From Akkermansiaceae bacterium (GTDB lineage Bacteria > Verrucomicrobiota > Verrucomicrobiia > Verrucomicrobiales > DEV007), in the NCBI GenBank assembly GCA_024233005.1, contig JACKQE010000007.1, positions 124,001 through 188,000 of the forward strand: DNA of 64,000 nucleotides, read 5' to 3'. Below the pieces are notes generated by a model. The model made no database searches and was not told the DNA's origin. It worked only from the letters and a program-made list of their open reading frames with translations. The position numbers were made by a program, and so were the translations under genes. Positions within the stretch are counted from its first letter, which is position 1, and each line of letters opens with the position of its first letter. Positions 8,701 to 18,048 of this stretch are shown piece after piece.

Positions 8701-9889
8701 TGTTGGCATTCACCGTGACGGTGAACCATTCGGGTTCTTTGTTGGCCCGGTCCTGCGCATCGACGAGGTGGAGGCGGTATTTTCGGCTGGCGTCAGGTAG
8801 ATAGGAGGCCTCCAGTACGGTGGGATCACCGGCCGAAGGGGTGAGCGGGACAATGTGCTCATCGTCGGCATACAGTTCGGCGGCGCTGATGGCTTTGTTG
8901 ACCTTGAGGCTCCAGGCCAGTTGCGAACCCTCCATGAGGGTCACTTTAAACGTGTCCTTCAGTTCTTTCACTGGCTTGCCGGTGTATTCCGGTGGCCGGA
9001 TGGTGGCATTGGCCGTCTCCAAGGCCGGGTGGACAAAGGTGGTGATGCGGTAAGCGTCGGACTGCTCCGAGTCGAACTCGATGCGGTAGTCGGCGTCCCG
9101 GTCGATGGCGGTCACAAGGCCACCAAAAACATTGGCATCGACCCCGGCCTTCAAGGGGATTCGGGCTCTTTCTTTCCCCGGTTGTCCGGGATCGGAAAGC
9201 ACCAGTGTGGCCGAAGGCGGTATCCGGCCGGCAAAGGCCGCTTGTACCACCAAGCGTCCGCCACGTTCGACCTCCGCATTGCCAGGATCGACCGTGATCT
9301 CATAGGGAGGGGGAATCGCGTCGGGTGTCTCGGCCGCCGTAGTTCCCGTCAATCCAGCGGCAGGGTGGCTTTGGTCGGGCTTCGGCAGAAGGATCAGGCA
9401 GACCAGGGAGCCGAGGCAGGCCAGCGCGCTGAAGGCCTGGATCAGTCCTGCGGCACGGAGGCGGTGTCGAAAAACCGGACCGACCCAGTCATGGGTGGCG
9501 GCATGCTCGACGGCTTCCGCGACAACCCGTTCCTGAAAATAGGTCAGGGGGGCGTCGCTTTGTGCCTTCTCCGTGGCTTCGACCGCCGTGAAGAGAGCCG
9601 CACCCAGGTTGGGATGGACTATTTCGACCCCGGAGGCGAGTCGTTTCAAATCCGGCCGTCGCTGCGCTGTCTTTCCCCTGGCGATGAGAAAAGCGAGCAG
9701 CGCGGCACTGGCCAGCGCGAGCGGTTCCCAAGTTCGCCACCACCCGGCCCAGTGGATCAGTGCGAGGCACCCCAGCGCCAATCCCGTCACCACCAGAAAC
9801 GCCACGGCCAGAGCTTGTCGTCGCCAGACCGTTTTCTGGGCATCGATGAGCGGGCGCAGACGGTGGGCGAGGGCGCGTTCGAGGTTCAT
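5738..9889 (-). CDS. DUF4175-type large membrane protein with coiled coils and Gly/Pro/Gln-rich tail
   Basis: A 1383-residue protein of unknown biochemical role, last gene of the MoxR cluster. The N-terminus has two close transmembrane helices (about residues 26-70) and a third near 150-172. A beta-rich extracytoplasmic region (about 190-480, including EITVDPGNAEVERGGRLVVQ) follows. A very long charged coiled coil occupies about 530-990, with runs such as EEEKKELDRQLKRLQEEQEQ. Residues about 1010-1255 are low-complexity Gly/Pro/Gln/Lys repeats. A short ordered C-terminus ends in RDLVRRYYEKLGEGN. Family members occur next to MoxR/BatA genes in Verrucomicrobiota and Planctomycetota. The ATG at 9889 is 31 bases from the previous gene, so the two are probably co-transcribed. 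Confidence 0.8.
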   Translation of the reverse strand: MNLERALAHRLRPLIDAQKTVWRRQALAVAFLVVTGLALGCLALIHWAGWWRTWEPLALASAALLAFLIARGKTAQRRPDLKRLASGVEIVHPNLGAALFTAVEATEKAQSDAPLTYFQERVVAEAVEHAATHDWVGPVFRHRLRAAGLIQAFSALACLGSLVCLILLPKPDQSHPAAGLTGTTAAETPDAIPPPYEITVDPGNAEVERGGRLVVQAAFAGRIPPSATLVLSDPGQPGKERARIPLKAGVDANVFGGLVTAIDRDADYRIEFDSEQSDAYRITTFVHPALETANATIRPPEYTGKPVKELKDTFKVTLMEGSQLAWSLKVNKAISAAELYADDEHIVPLTPSAGDPTVLEASYLPDASRKYRLHLVDAQDRANKEPEWFTVTVNANTPPQLEFVFPKRDVTVSAVQELPMEARVWDDVGILKAGATLNVNGEEKEIILADASLPGDKKHDLTTLLALETLGVKPRDVITYHLWADDRAGDGTVRRSTSDMFFAEVRPFEDIYREQESPGGKGEPGEQNQSAKLLKLQKEILNATWKLVRSADMGQKMDALGSDTGVVRESQTIAIGQTDETLEKVQDAEMRSLFTEAKGQMEQAVEQLQKAVDFSQEGQLTIAMDSERQAYASLVKAQAREKVVTRSSSKSSSSGQGQEQERQLMQLEMKQKDQRYEEETEAEENEANMTPEQKENLAVLARLTELARRQEALEKKIKELENAIEEAKTEEEKKELDRQLKRLQEEQEQLLREVDDLRERMDTPENRPNMAEERDKLDDIRENVREAAENLKAEKLADAGNAAARAQKELEQTQEEFRKKTSRQFTEEMRQVRDQARDLAEKQEALGQKLEERNQAAAAGAERPTPLEQMQLGNQMQEQADQLNQLLEKLRQTSEAAETSEPLLSSALYDAVRNARTGEVEKHLEETRDLTRYGRTDLAVENERAAARGLEQLKNDVEKAAERILGSEADALRLARNELDNLIERSQEEADRLDGKVPETAEDKGASRDGNSPDQGKEKTGQNLGSGDPKQTAATGPPGDKKNPRAGTEPADGKRPPGPGTGQPDPSGKPQGTGQAGKPGEVAQNKTGDPDQTKSPDGSQPGPGKTPGKETAGTGQSEKPDGQNKGPESQQAQNSGKGQGKGEGPNGEGTGQDPQQANAQGEGKGEGAGEGKEGAKGQPGQGRGSAQEAKSLAGGQPGESTEGTPTGAQNGSGKKGAPGTTGARNGSNLGGPNNGGGDDRRQGPLTAGAPGNGKPLFFAGNENTEPNANARDPITGEGYEPFNDGLRKLETMLNRDDLKNEAARISDNARAMRIDHHKDNLPPQAETIRTRIVNPLMELRDAVAEELARKDQKNPLSPVDRDPVPKEYRDLVRRYYEKLGEGN

Positions 9890-9920
9890 TGGGTTGGGAA
9901 CGTGGATGGGACTCTGGAAA

Positions 9921-12200
9921 TCATGCAGAGACGGGGGAGGTGTCGACCGGTGCTTCCTTGGAAGCCCGGGGGCGGCTTCTCAGGGCGGCCAGAAGGGATT
10001 CTAACACTAGGAAGCCCAGGGCCGCCAGTGCCAACCACTTCCAAAGTTTTTGCTGCGATTCTTTTTCCAGGTCGGCCAGGCGCTTCCGCGTCGCCGGATC
10101 GCTTGCGGTGACCGCAGCCTCTGCGGCGAGCGCTCCCTTGGGGGCCAGTTTGATGCCAACGTCCTCGAGCACCAAAGCCGGATCGAATGCTTCGACACGG
10201 CTTTCCGCCGGGGCCAGATTCACCGCGTAGACCCTGCTGGGAGGTTCGGAAGCCGGAGCTGTGGCCGGTCTCAGAGTGTAAAAGCCGGGAAGGTCGCTTC
10301 CCGCAAATTGGGTGGCACTCCCGGGCACCGAGTGTTCGATCCCGTCCGGACCGCGGACGATCCATTCCGTGGGAGCCGCCGCGGAGGGCAGGGGCAGGGG
10401 GGACCCGACGAACAAGGCGGGTTGCTCGGTTGTCATGCCGCCTTGGCTGAGCATGGAAAACAACAAGGGAACAAACTTCGAGGACAGCGCCAATTGGGAT
10501 TCCTTGGGCTCCCAGCCGGAGGTGAAGACAAACAGGTGGCCCGCTCCGCGCCGGGACGCAAGGAGGGCCGGGCTGCCGGAGGCGTCATCAAAACGGGCCA
10601 ACACCTGGGCCGAAGGCAGCGCTGGATCCCTTGGCTGGGGGAGTTCCAGAAGCCGGTGTCTCCAAAAGTGGACCCGGGTGAAATCCCTCACTTTGGAGCG
10701 CGCGAATGGTGCCAGAACCGGATGATCGAATTCCAGTCCTGCCAGCAGCGCATAGTCTTTCACCGGAGCCTCGCCGATCATAAGCGGCTGGGGAAGGTCC
10801 AGTAGCCGTGTCAGGGTTGCCCCGGTCGCTTCCTCCGTCATGAGGTGGATGGCCACTCCTCCCCGGCTAATGAAATCACCCAGAGCCCGAGTCGCGGGGT
10901 CGGGCAGTTCCCCCCGCACCACTGCAGCCTGAATACCGTCGAAGCTTGAGGGAATCACGTCCGTTCCTGCCAGCACCGAAAGCGAGGGCTCCAAGGCTGG
11001 GCCGGGTTGGAGGGCCCGCCGCAGGTAAAACAAAGGAGAAGTGGTGGTCTCGTCAGCAGACCGAACTGAGTCCACATAGAGCACGTGGAGGGGAACGGGC
11101 TGGAGGGGCGCCAGATGCAGAACATTGTCGAAAGGCTGGTTGTCTCCGCTCAATTCCAAGAGCCGGGCTCCCGCAGGAAGTCCGGCCGCCCCGGCCGCGT
11201 TCGCCGTGGAAGAGGGCAGGGGAATGGTCAGGGTGCGGCTTCCTCCCGAAGGCACACGACCGGAGATTCGTGGCTCGTCGTGGCCCTTCCAGGTGAGAGT
11301 GAAATCCTCGCCAATGGTGTCACGGTCGCTACTGATGCGCACCCTGGGTTCGGTGGAGATTTCCCGGGCTCCCCGTTCGGCACCGCTGGGACGGGAATCA
11401 TCCTCCGGATCCAGCTGAGCCACAAAATGCGGAGCCAGATTGCCTGTTTGGCGGGGTTCCAGGGGCACCGGGTGCACGATCACCTCCTCCGGCCAGGCAT
11501 TCCGGGTCAGTGATTCCCGGGCCGCTCCTTCTTGGAAATCACTGAACACGATGAGGTCATGGGCCTTGAAATGCCGGAAAGGAAGAGCTTTGGGATTCTC
11601 CGTGGGCGAGCCTTTCGATGCACCGGATTCGGAATCCTGCAGGAGCAGTTCTGAGGCCCCGGTCAGTGAACGACCCAGATCCGTGTCATACCAGCCAGGG
11701 AGAAGCTTGGTGAGTCGACTCTCCGCCTGCTCCCGGCGCTCTCCGGGGGGAAGCGCGGACCATTCCTCGAATCTCATTACCGGATGGAGTTGCGTGTCAA
11801 AGGATACCAAGGCCAGTTCATCCTCGGGTTTTGCCAGGGTGATCCAGTCCCGGGCATGGCTCACCACCTGCGGCCAGAGACCATCGCGCTGCATGGAGGC
11901 ACTTGTGTCCAGCAGGAGCAGCAGGCGCCGTCCCTCGCCGCCGGCATCAGGGAGGGCATCGGAGCGGAGCAGAGGACGGGCGAACAGCCCGGCCAAGAGG
12001 AGGAGTGCCAGGCACCGCAGTGCCAACAGCAACCAGCGTTCGATTTGGGAACGCCGGGTCAACCGCTCCGGGGTCTTTTGGAGAAACATCAGGGAGCTGA
12101 AAACCACGTGGTCTTTCGGCGGGCGCTTCCGCAGATGCAGCAGAATGGGCACCCCAAGAGCAAGGGCTCCCAGCAGATACAGTGGGAAGAGAAAGGTCAT
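9921..12200 (-). CDS. BatA-like membrane protein with von Willebrand factor A domain
   Basis: Inner-membrane protein of the aerotolerance-operon type. The ATG at 12200 is preferred over an upstream TTG because it starts the family's N-terminus (MTFLFPLYLLGALALGVPIL) followed by HLRKRPPKDHVVFSSLMFL. A second helix lies at about 55-75. A VWA domain follows with the metal-ion-dependent adhesion motif LLLLLDTSASMQRDG (DxSxS). The long middle part is extracytoplasmic, with a glutamine-amidotransferase-like stretch. A C-terminal transmembrane helix (WLALAALGFLVLESLLAAL) ends the protein. About 759 residues. It lies between DUF58 and DUF4175 genes; VWA proteins of this sort are thought to work with MoxR ATPases as adaptors. 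Confidence 0.84.
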   Translation of the reverse strand: MTFLFPLYLLGALALGVPILLHLRKRPPKDHVVFSSLMFLQKTPERLTRRSQIERWLLLALRCLALLLLAGLFARPLLRSDALPDAGGEGRRLLLLLDTSASMQRDGLWPQVVSHARDWITLAKPEDELALVSFDTQLHPVMRFEEWSALPPGERREQAESRLTKLLPGWYDTDLGRSLTGASELLLQDSESGASKGSPTENPKALPFRHFKAHDLIVFSDFQEGAARESLTRNAWPEEVIVHPVPLEPRQTGNLAPHFVAQLDPEDDSRPSGAERGAREISTEPRVRISSDRDTIGEDFTLTWKGHDEPRISGRVPSGGSRTLTIPLPSSTANAAGAAGLPAGARLLELSGDNQPFDNVLHLAPLQPVPLHVLYVDSVRSADETTTSPLFYLRRALQPGPALEPSLSVLAGTDVIPSSFDGIQAAVVRGELPDPATRALGDFISRGGVAIHLMTEEATGATLTRLLDLPQPLMIGEAPVKDYALLAGLEFDHPVLAPFARSKVRDFTRVHFWRHRLLELPQPRDPALPSAQVLARFDDASGSPALLASRRGAGHLFVFTSGWEPKESQLALSSKFVPLLFSMLSQGGMTTEQPALFVGSPLPLPSAAAPTEWIVRGPDGIEHSVPGSATQFAGSDLPGFYTLRPATAPASEPPSRVYAVNLAPAESRVEAFDPALVLEDVGIKLAPKGALAAEAAVTASDPATRKRLADLEKESQQKLWKWLALAALGFLVLESLLAALRSRPRASKEAPVDTSPVSA

Positions 12201-12365
12201 GGCCAAATATCCTCCGGCCTGGTCTCAGATGTCCGTTGGAGCCCTGAACAGGGAGGATTCCAAATGGGACTGTGGACATCGAACATCGCACTCAATGAAC
12301 AGGGATATCCCCCTCGCCGTCAAGGGAAAGCTTTGACCTGAAACCGTCCGGCAAGGGCATCCCGG

Positions 12366-13274
12366 TCAGCGGGGTGAGCTCCTGCTCCGGCGCGCCCGCG
12401 GTTTGGCTTTTTCGCGGCCTTTCACGAAATCATAGAGCACCTGCTCCATCGGCTCGTCGGTCGCCACCAACCGGTAGTCGGCACGCCGGCTCTCACAGGC
12501 ATGACGCACCGCATCGAGGTGGGCTCGGAGTTTTGAGAGGTAGCTCTCCCGGGCGGCACCCGGATCCACGTAAATCTCCTCTCCAGATTCGGCATCGCGG
12601 AAATGCGTCGCCCGGTCAAAGGTGAAATCCAACTCGGCACGGTCGAGTACCTGGAAAACCATCAGATCATGTCCAAGCGCGGTCAGATGCCCCAACGTGG
12701 TCAGAAGATTTTCCACGGGGGAGAGTAGATCCGAGATCAGCACCAAGAGTCCCCTCCGGCGTTCCTGGCCGGCGAAATGTTCCAGGGGGCCGGTAAAGTC
12801 GGTGCCGTTTCCCCGGGGGGCATTGTCCAGATGCACCATCAGCCGGCGCAGGTGGCCGGGACGGTTTCGCGGCGGGATCCACTGGTCGAGTTTCTCATCA
12901 AAGGTCGCCAGGCCCACGGCGTCTCCCTGCTCCATGAGGAACTGTCCGAGGGTCGCCGCCAGCGTGGAGGCGTAGTCGGCCTTGGAATGGCCGGCCGCGG
13001 CAAAGCTCATCGAACGGCTCTGGTCCACCACCAGGGTGCATCGGAGATTGGTTTCGTCCTCGAATTTCTTGAGGAAGACCCGGTCGCTCCGGGCTAGCAC
13101 TTTCCAGTCGATGAAGCGGGGATCATCGCCCGGGACATAGGGCCGGTATTCGCTGAACTCCACCGAGAATCCGTGGTAGGGGCTGCGGTGGATGCCTTTC
13201 CAATACCCCTCGACCACAACCCGGGCGCGCATTTCCAGCGTGCGGAGTCGCATCAGGGCGGCGGGGTCCAACAT
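12366..13274 (-). CDS. DUF58 domain protein (MoxR-associated)
   Basis: Soluble 302-residue protein with the DUF58 hallmark: YVPGDDPRFIDWKVLARSDR followed by FEDETNLRCTLVVDQSRSM, a degenerate VWA fold with a DxSxS-like DQSRS metal site. The C-terminus is strongly basic (KGREKAKPRARRSRSS). DUF58 proteins are regularly encoded directly downstream of MoxR AAA+ ATPases, as here (87-base gap), and are presumed clients or adaptors. A 165-base gap separates it from the BatA-like gene. Confidence 0.9.
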   Translation of the reverse strand: MLDPAALMRLRTLEMRARVVVEGYWKGIHRSPYHGFSVEFSEYRPYVPGDDPRFIDWKVLARSDRVFLKKFEDETNLRCTLVVDQSRSMSFAAAGHSKADYASTLAATLGQFLMEQGDAVGLATFDEKLDQWIPPRNRPGHLRRLMVHLDNAPRGNGTDFTGPLEHFAGQERRRGLLVLISDLLSPVENLLTTLGHLTALGHDLMVFQVLDRAELDFTFDRATHFRDAESGEEIYVDPGAARESYLSKLRAHLDAVRHACESRRADYRLVATDEPMEQVLYDFVKGREKAKPRARRSRSSPR

Positions 13275-13361
13275 GGCGGGAAAAGGGGAGCGTTCGCAGG
13301 AAAGGGAAGGAAGGGAGCGGAGCAGGACCGCACGATGGGCGGAATGCCCGGGAGAAGCGGC

Positions 13362-14360
<999 letters not shown>

Positions 14361-14396
14361 GAGAAGGGTGTGTGTGTTGAGAAGTCCCGCTTTCGG

Positions 14397-15365
14397 TCAG
14401 TGCGTCATCGCGTAGAAGATCACATTGATCCCCAGAGGATAGGCATACTTTTCGGAAAACTCCTGAAAATACCACGGATCGGTGCCTTCCTCTTCCCAGC
14501 CGTCGCCGAGGTCGGTGTTGAACGCGATGAACATGCAGATGCGGCCCTTGGAATCATAGAGCGCCTTGTACTGGGCCACTTCGGTGCCGGGTTTGTTCCA
14601 TTCATAGGTGATGCCGCTTTCGCGGCCCATCAACGCGATGCCCACGGCGGGGATCTGCGGCTTGATGTTCAGATCAAAGACCGCATGGAAGATGGGATGG
14701 CTGATGTCCAGTTCTTCGGGCACCTGGTCCGGAAAAATCTGCTTCAGGGCGTCCGCGAAAACGGCCCACTCGTCGTCGCCCCAGAAATCATCGACCATGA
14801 TAAAGCCGCCATTTTCCAGATAGTCCCGGATCACTTTGGCCTGCTCATCGGAAAGGGAGATGTTTCCCGGTTCCAGCATGTAAATGAAGGGGTAATTCCG
14901 CATCTGCTCGGGATCGATGTCGACGATCGCGCCGATCGGATTCACCTGCAGGGAGGTCAGTTGCTGGAGGCGGTAGGAGAAATTCAGGTCACTGTCCGGA
15001 TAGTCGATGAGCCACTTGGAACGTTGGCGCATCCAGATCCCGGATTCATAGCGAAGTCGGGCAAAGGTGAAGACATCGTTGGGCAAGTCCTGGTTGACCT
15101 GCCAGGTGGGGAAGTCCGCCTGTTCACCACCATTGAAATCCCGGGGATCGCGGGGCACTTCGTCATCGCGGATGCCGAAATGGGTCGGCAGCAGGCTCGT
15201 GCCGGGAGCCTCGACCGGGGCCGCCGTCGCCAGCGCGAGGGTCGCCAGCCCGCCCGCCAGAAAGCGCCAAAGGGAGCGGAACTCAGCGTGGCTTGGGACC
15301 TTCAGGGGCGTCGGGGGTTGGTGTGGGGGAGGAGGGTGACATTTCCTGGAGCAATGCCAGAGCAT
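14397..15365 (-). CDS. Secreted DUF4159 domain protein
   Basis: About 280-322 residues depending on the start. The body is a clear DUF4159 domain (DVFTFARLRYESG at its beginning, then VDIDPEQMRNYPFIYMLEPG, GGFIMVDDFWGDDEW, ending LGINVIFYAMTH), related to glutamine-amidotransferase-like folds. A hydrophobic signal (LWRFLAGGLATLALATAAP) precedes it. The ATG at 15365 would overlap the upstream TPR gene by 83 bases and give an odd Pro-rich leader; no ATG lies closer to the signal, so a CTG start at about 15306 is possible. The protein would be exported. It is encoded between the TPR/peptidase and MoxR genes. Confidence 0.78.
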   Translation of the reverse strand: MLWHCSRKCHPPPPHQPPTPLKVPSHAEFRSLWRFLAGGLATLALATAAPVEAPGTSLLPTHFGIRDDEVPRDPRDFNGGEQADFPTWQVNQDLPNDVFTFARLRYESGIWMRQRSKWLIDYPDSDLNFSYRLQQLTSLQVNPIGAIVDIDPEQMRNYPFIYMLEPGNISLSDEQAKVIRDYLENGGFIMVDDFWGDDEWAVFADALKQIFPDQVPEELDISHPIFHAVFDLNIKPQIPAVGIALMGRESGITYEWNKPGTEVAQYKALYDSKGRICMFIAFNTDLGDGWEEEGTDPWYFQEFSEKYAYPLGINVIFYAMTH

Positions 15366-17928
15366 CCCGGTAACGGGGCGATCCGACGAGGGCGTCGATC
15401 AGGTGCCGTTTCGCGGAGGCGGCATCGGTGGGACGCAGGAGCCGCGCCATGTGAAAGCGCACTTCCGAAGGATTCGGTGGATTCAGCTTCAGCAGGGTTC
15501 CATAGGCCTCCAGCGCGGGCTCGGACCTGCCCTCGGATTCATGAGCCCGGGCGCAGCAGAAATGCGCATCCTTTTGAAAAGGATTGATGGCCAGGACGCG
15601 GTCCGAGGTGATGAGCAATTGCTTCCAGTCACCGGCGTCCTTCTCCAGGTCGAGCAGGCGGACCCCCGCTTGATAAGCCTCACCGCTTCTCTGGGCAAGC
15701 TCCCGCAGCGCGTTGGTTTCCCCGGCGGGGTCGCGCAAACCGCGGCAGGCGGCGGCGAGCATTTCATAGCCGCAACCCGGCGTGGTGTCCCCTGGATAGA
15801 GTTTGATCTGGATGCGGGCGGATTCCGCGGCGGCCTGCCATTCCTTCTGCGCGAGAAGGGCTTCGGAGAGCAGTCGGCGGGCTCCGAGATGGGCCGGATG
15901 CTGCGCGACATAAGCCGCCACAGAAGCGGGATCCCGTGGGTTCATTTCCTCGATCGGAGGTTTCTCCCATTCAACGCCGGGGGCGAGGTCCTGCGCTAAT
16001 TTCTGCACGTGCGCCGTGAAATCTGCTTCCAGCTTTTCCATCGGCTCGGTGTTCCGGGCGATGGCATCATTGATCAAAATTCCGTTGCCCAAATCCTTCA
16101 GAATGCGTCGCAGGGAGTCCTCCCCGTGATGCTTCACGAGATAGTCCACCACCAGCATGCTCTCATAGTAGGCAAACATGAGGTGCTCTCCGCTCTTGGG
16201 ACTGAGAAAGGCGCTGCTGAGCCTGGATATCGGGGTCAGAGCGCCCTCCTCTTCCAACACCAGCCGCCGATAGTCGGGAGTCATGACCTGTCCCCAGCGC
16301 GGGTCGCGCTGGAGTTCCTCATAGACCGAGATGCCTTCGCTGAGCCAGCGCGGCATTTTGTTTTTCGTCACGGTCAGGGTCACCACATGACAGAACTCAT
16401 GCCACAGGGTGGCTTCCCAGTTGTTTTTGTTCGCCGCCAGTCCTCCCGGGCTGTTCATGGTGACCACGGTTCCGAAGCAGGCGCCGAGAATGCCCGATCC
16501 GCCCAGGTTTCCGAAAGTGCGGATGGCGAAATCCTGCTGGTGGGGGAAAAACTCGACGAGCACCGGACCCGGCAGATCGAGCCCGTATTTTTTGCAGAGG
16601 ACTTGCCGTGCCTCCCGCAGCAGCGCGAGGGCTCGCTCTCCATAAATCTCAGCCTCCTCCGCGGGCATCCGCAAGGTGAACTCCGGCGTCTGGATCGTTC
16701 GGAAAGCCGCGATCTCATCCCGGAGGATCGTCAGATTGTGGGCCAGAATGTTGTATTCGTCGGTATCCGCGATCTCCTGGGCGAGTTTCCAGGCCTCCTC
16801 CTCGTGACCCAGGCGCATCAGGTCATTGGCCAGTTGGATCCGGGCCGGGGCGAAAGCGGGGTCGAATTTCAATGCGGCCCGCTGATGGTCGGCGCCTTCC
16901 GCAAAACGGTAGTTTCGGGAGAGCAGTCGTCCGATCGTGTGGTCGACGAGCGGGTTGTCCTTCCAAATTTCAAGAGCTTTGCCCCGGTTCTCTTTCTCGG
17001 CTGAGGCATCGTTGCGTGCCAGATTGGCGATGGCAGCTTTCATCGCCCAAGCCAGGGGATGCCGGGCGTTGAGGGTAAGAAGCCGGTCGGCGAGGGCTTC
17101 GGCTTCTGGGTAGGCCTCGGAATCCACCAGAATCTCGGCCTTCATCATGAGGGCGCCGGCGTGGTATTGATTGGTGTCCAGCACCCGATCGATCGCTTCG
17201 CCAGCCTTTTTCCGGTCACTGGGGAAAAACGCACGGGCCAGTCCGAAGCGCAGGTCGGGATCATTGGGGGCATAGCTCAAGGCTTTTTGATACTCTTGGG
17301 AAGCGCGCTTGAAGTCTCCCTTGTCGATCGCGAGGCGACCTGCGGCATCGTGCGCGGCGAGCAGATGAGGGGGCGCTTCGCCTGGTTTGGGAGGGGACTT
17401 GCCTTTGGGCAGTTTCTGGGCCGCCGTGAAAAAATCCCCCAACACCTGGGCCGGATCGGCGCCCAGCGCCAGGGCGGCCTGACCGAGGGCCACCAATTGG
17501 GCCGGGGTGCGTTCTTTTGGGGGAATTTTGAGCGCAGCGGCATTGACCTGGTCGAGAATGCCGGCCGCCTTTTCTTTCTGGCCGTATTCGGCCATCAGGT
17601 CATGCACCGCCATCAGCGTGGTCAAGTCTTCCGGGGCCGCGGCGGCGATCTGGACCCCGGCGGCGAGCGCGTCCTCGATCCGGCCCTGGGCGGCGATGGC
17701 CTGCATGCGGAGCACGGGCCATTCGTTGGAGGGCTGGCCGCGACGAATCGCGAAGTCGGCCACCCGCTCCGCCAGATCGTAGCGTCCGGCCTGAAAGACT
17801 TCCCGCACGGCGGGCAGGCGTTGCTCGTCAAAAAAGCGTTTGTAGTCGTTCTGAGCTTGCCCCGGACCAGGAACAACGCCGCACCATGCGGCGGCGCCGA
17901 TCATACAGGTGACCCGGTGGAATGACAT
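15283..17928 (-). CDS. Secreted TPR protein with peptidase MA-like (gluzincin) domain
   Basis: First gene of the minus-strand cluster. The frame is open to 18303, but the ATG at 17928 begins a signal peptide (MSFHRVTCMIGAAAWCGVVP), giving 881 residues. The N-terminal half is made of tetratricopeptide-like helices (for example LVALGQAALALGADPAQVL and YQKALSYAPNDPDLRFGLAR). The middle carries a zinc-peptidase motif HEFCH in WEATLWHEFCHVVTLT, followed by the downstream Glu in PRWLSEGISVYEE, typical of peptidase MA-like proteins. More TPRs close the protein, which ends Pro-rich. Peptidase activity is inferred only from the motif. The upstream 120 bases to the divergent hydrolase hold its promoter. 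Confidence 0.82.
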   Translation of the reverse strand: MSFHRVTCMIGAAAWCGVVPGPGQAQNDYKRFFDEQRLPAVREVFQAGRYDLAERVADFAIRRGQPSNEWPVLRMQAIAAQGRIEDALAAGVQIAAAAPEDLTTLMAVHDLMAEYGQKEKAAGILDQVNAAALKIPPKERTPAQLVALGQAALALGADPAQVLGDFFTAAQKLPKGKSPPKPGEAPPHLLAAHDAAGRLAIDKGDFKRASQEYQKALSYAPNDPDLRFGLARAFFPSDRKKAGEAIDRVLDTNQYHAGALMMKAEILVDSEAYPEAEALADRLLTLNARHPLAWAMKAAIANLARNDASAEKENRGKALEIWKDNPLVDHTIGRLLSRNYRFAEGADHQRAALKFDPAFAPARIQLANDLMRLGHEEEAWKLAQEIADTDEYNILAHNLTILRDEIAAFRTIQTPEFTLRMPAEEAEIYGERALALLREARQVLCKKYGLDLPGPVLVEFFPHQQDFAIRTFGNLGGSGILGACFGTVVTMNSPGGLAANKNNWEATLWHEFCHVVTLTVTKNKMPRWLSEGISVYEELQRDPRWGQVMTPDYRRLVLEEEGALTPISRLSSAFLSPKSGEHLMFAYYESMLVVDYLVKHHGEDSLRRILKDLGNGILINDAIARNTEPMEKLEADFTAHVQKLAQDLAPGVEWEKPPIEEMNPRDPASVAAYVAQHPAHLGARRLLSEALLAQKEWQAAAESARIQIKLYPGDTTPGCGYEMLAAACRGLRDPAGETNALRELAQRSGEAYQAGVRLLDLEKDAGDWKQLLITSDRVLAINPFQKDAHFCCARAHESEGRSEPALEAYGTLLKLNPPNPSEVRFHMARLLRPTDAASAKRHLIDALVGSPRYRDALALLQEMSPSSPTPTPDAPEGPKPR

Positions 17929-18048
17929 GAACTCTATTGAAGACGCTTTCGGCTCCCGCGACAATCCCTTTGTTGCGGGATGCCCCCGTCTTTCTGTTCC
18001 GCAAGGCCGGACTTGCCAGGGAGAAGGAATCCGTGGGACAATCCCGCC

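Noticed and set aside
6302..8800. An 832-codon open frame on the plus strand
   Set aside because: It is exactly opposite the coiled-coil and low-complexity part of the DUF4175 gene, has no recognisable domain, and its Phe/Leu/Gly-rich text mirrors the Lys/Glu/Pro codons of the other strand.
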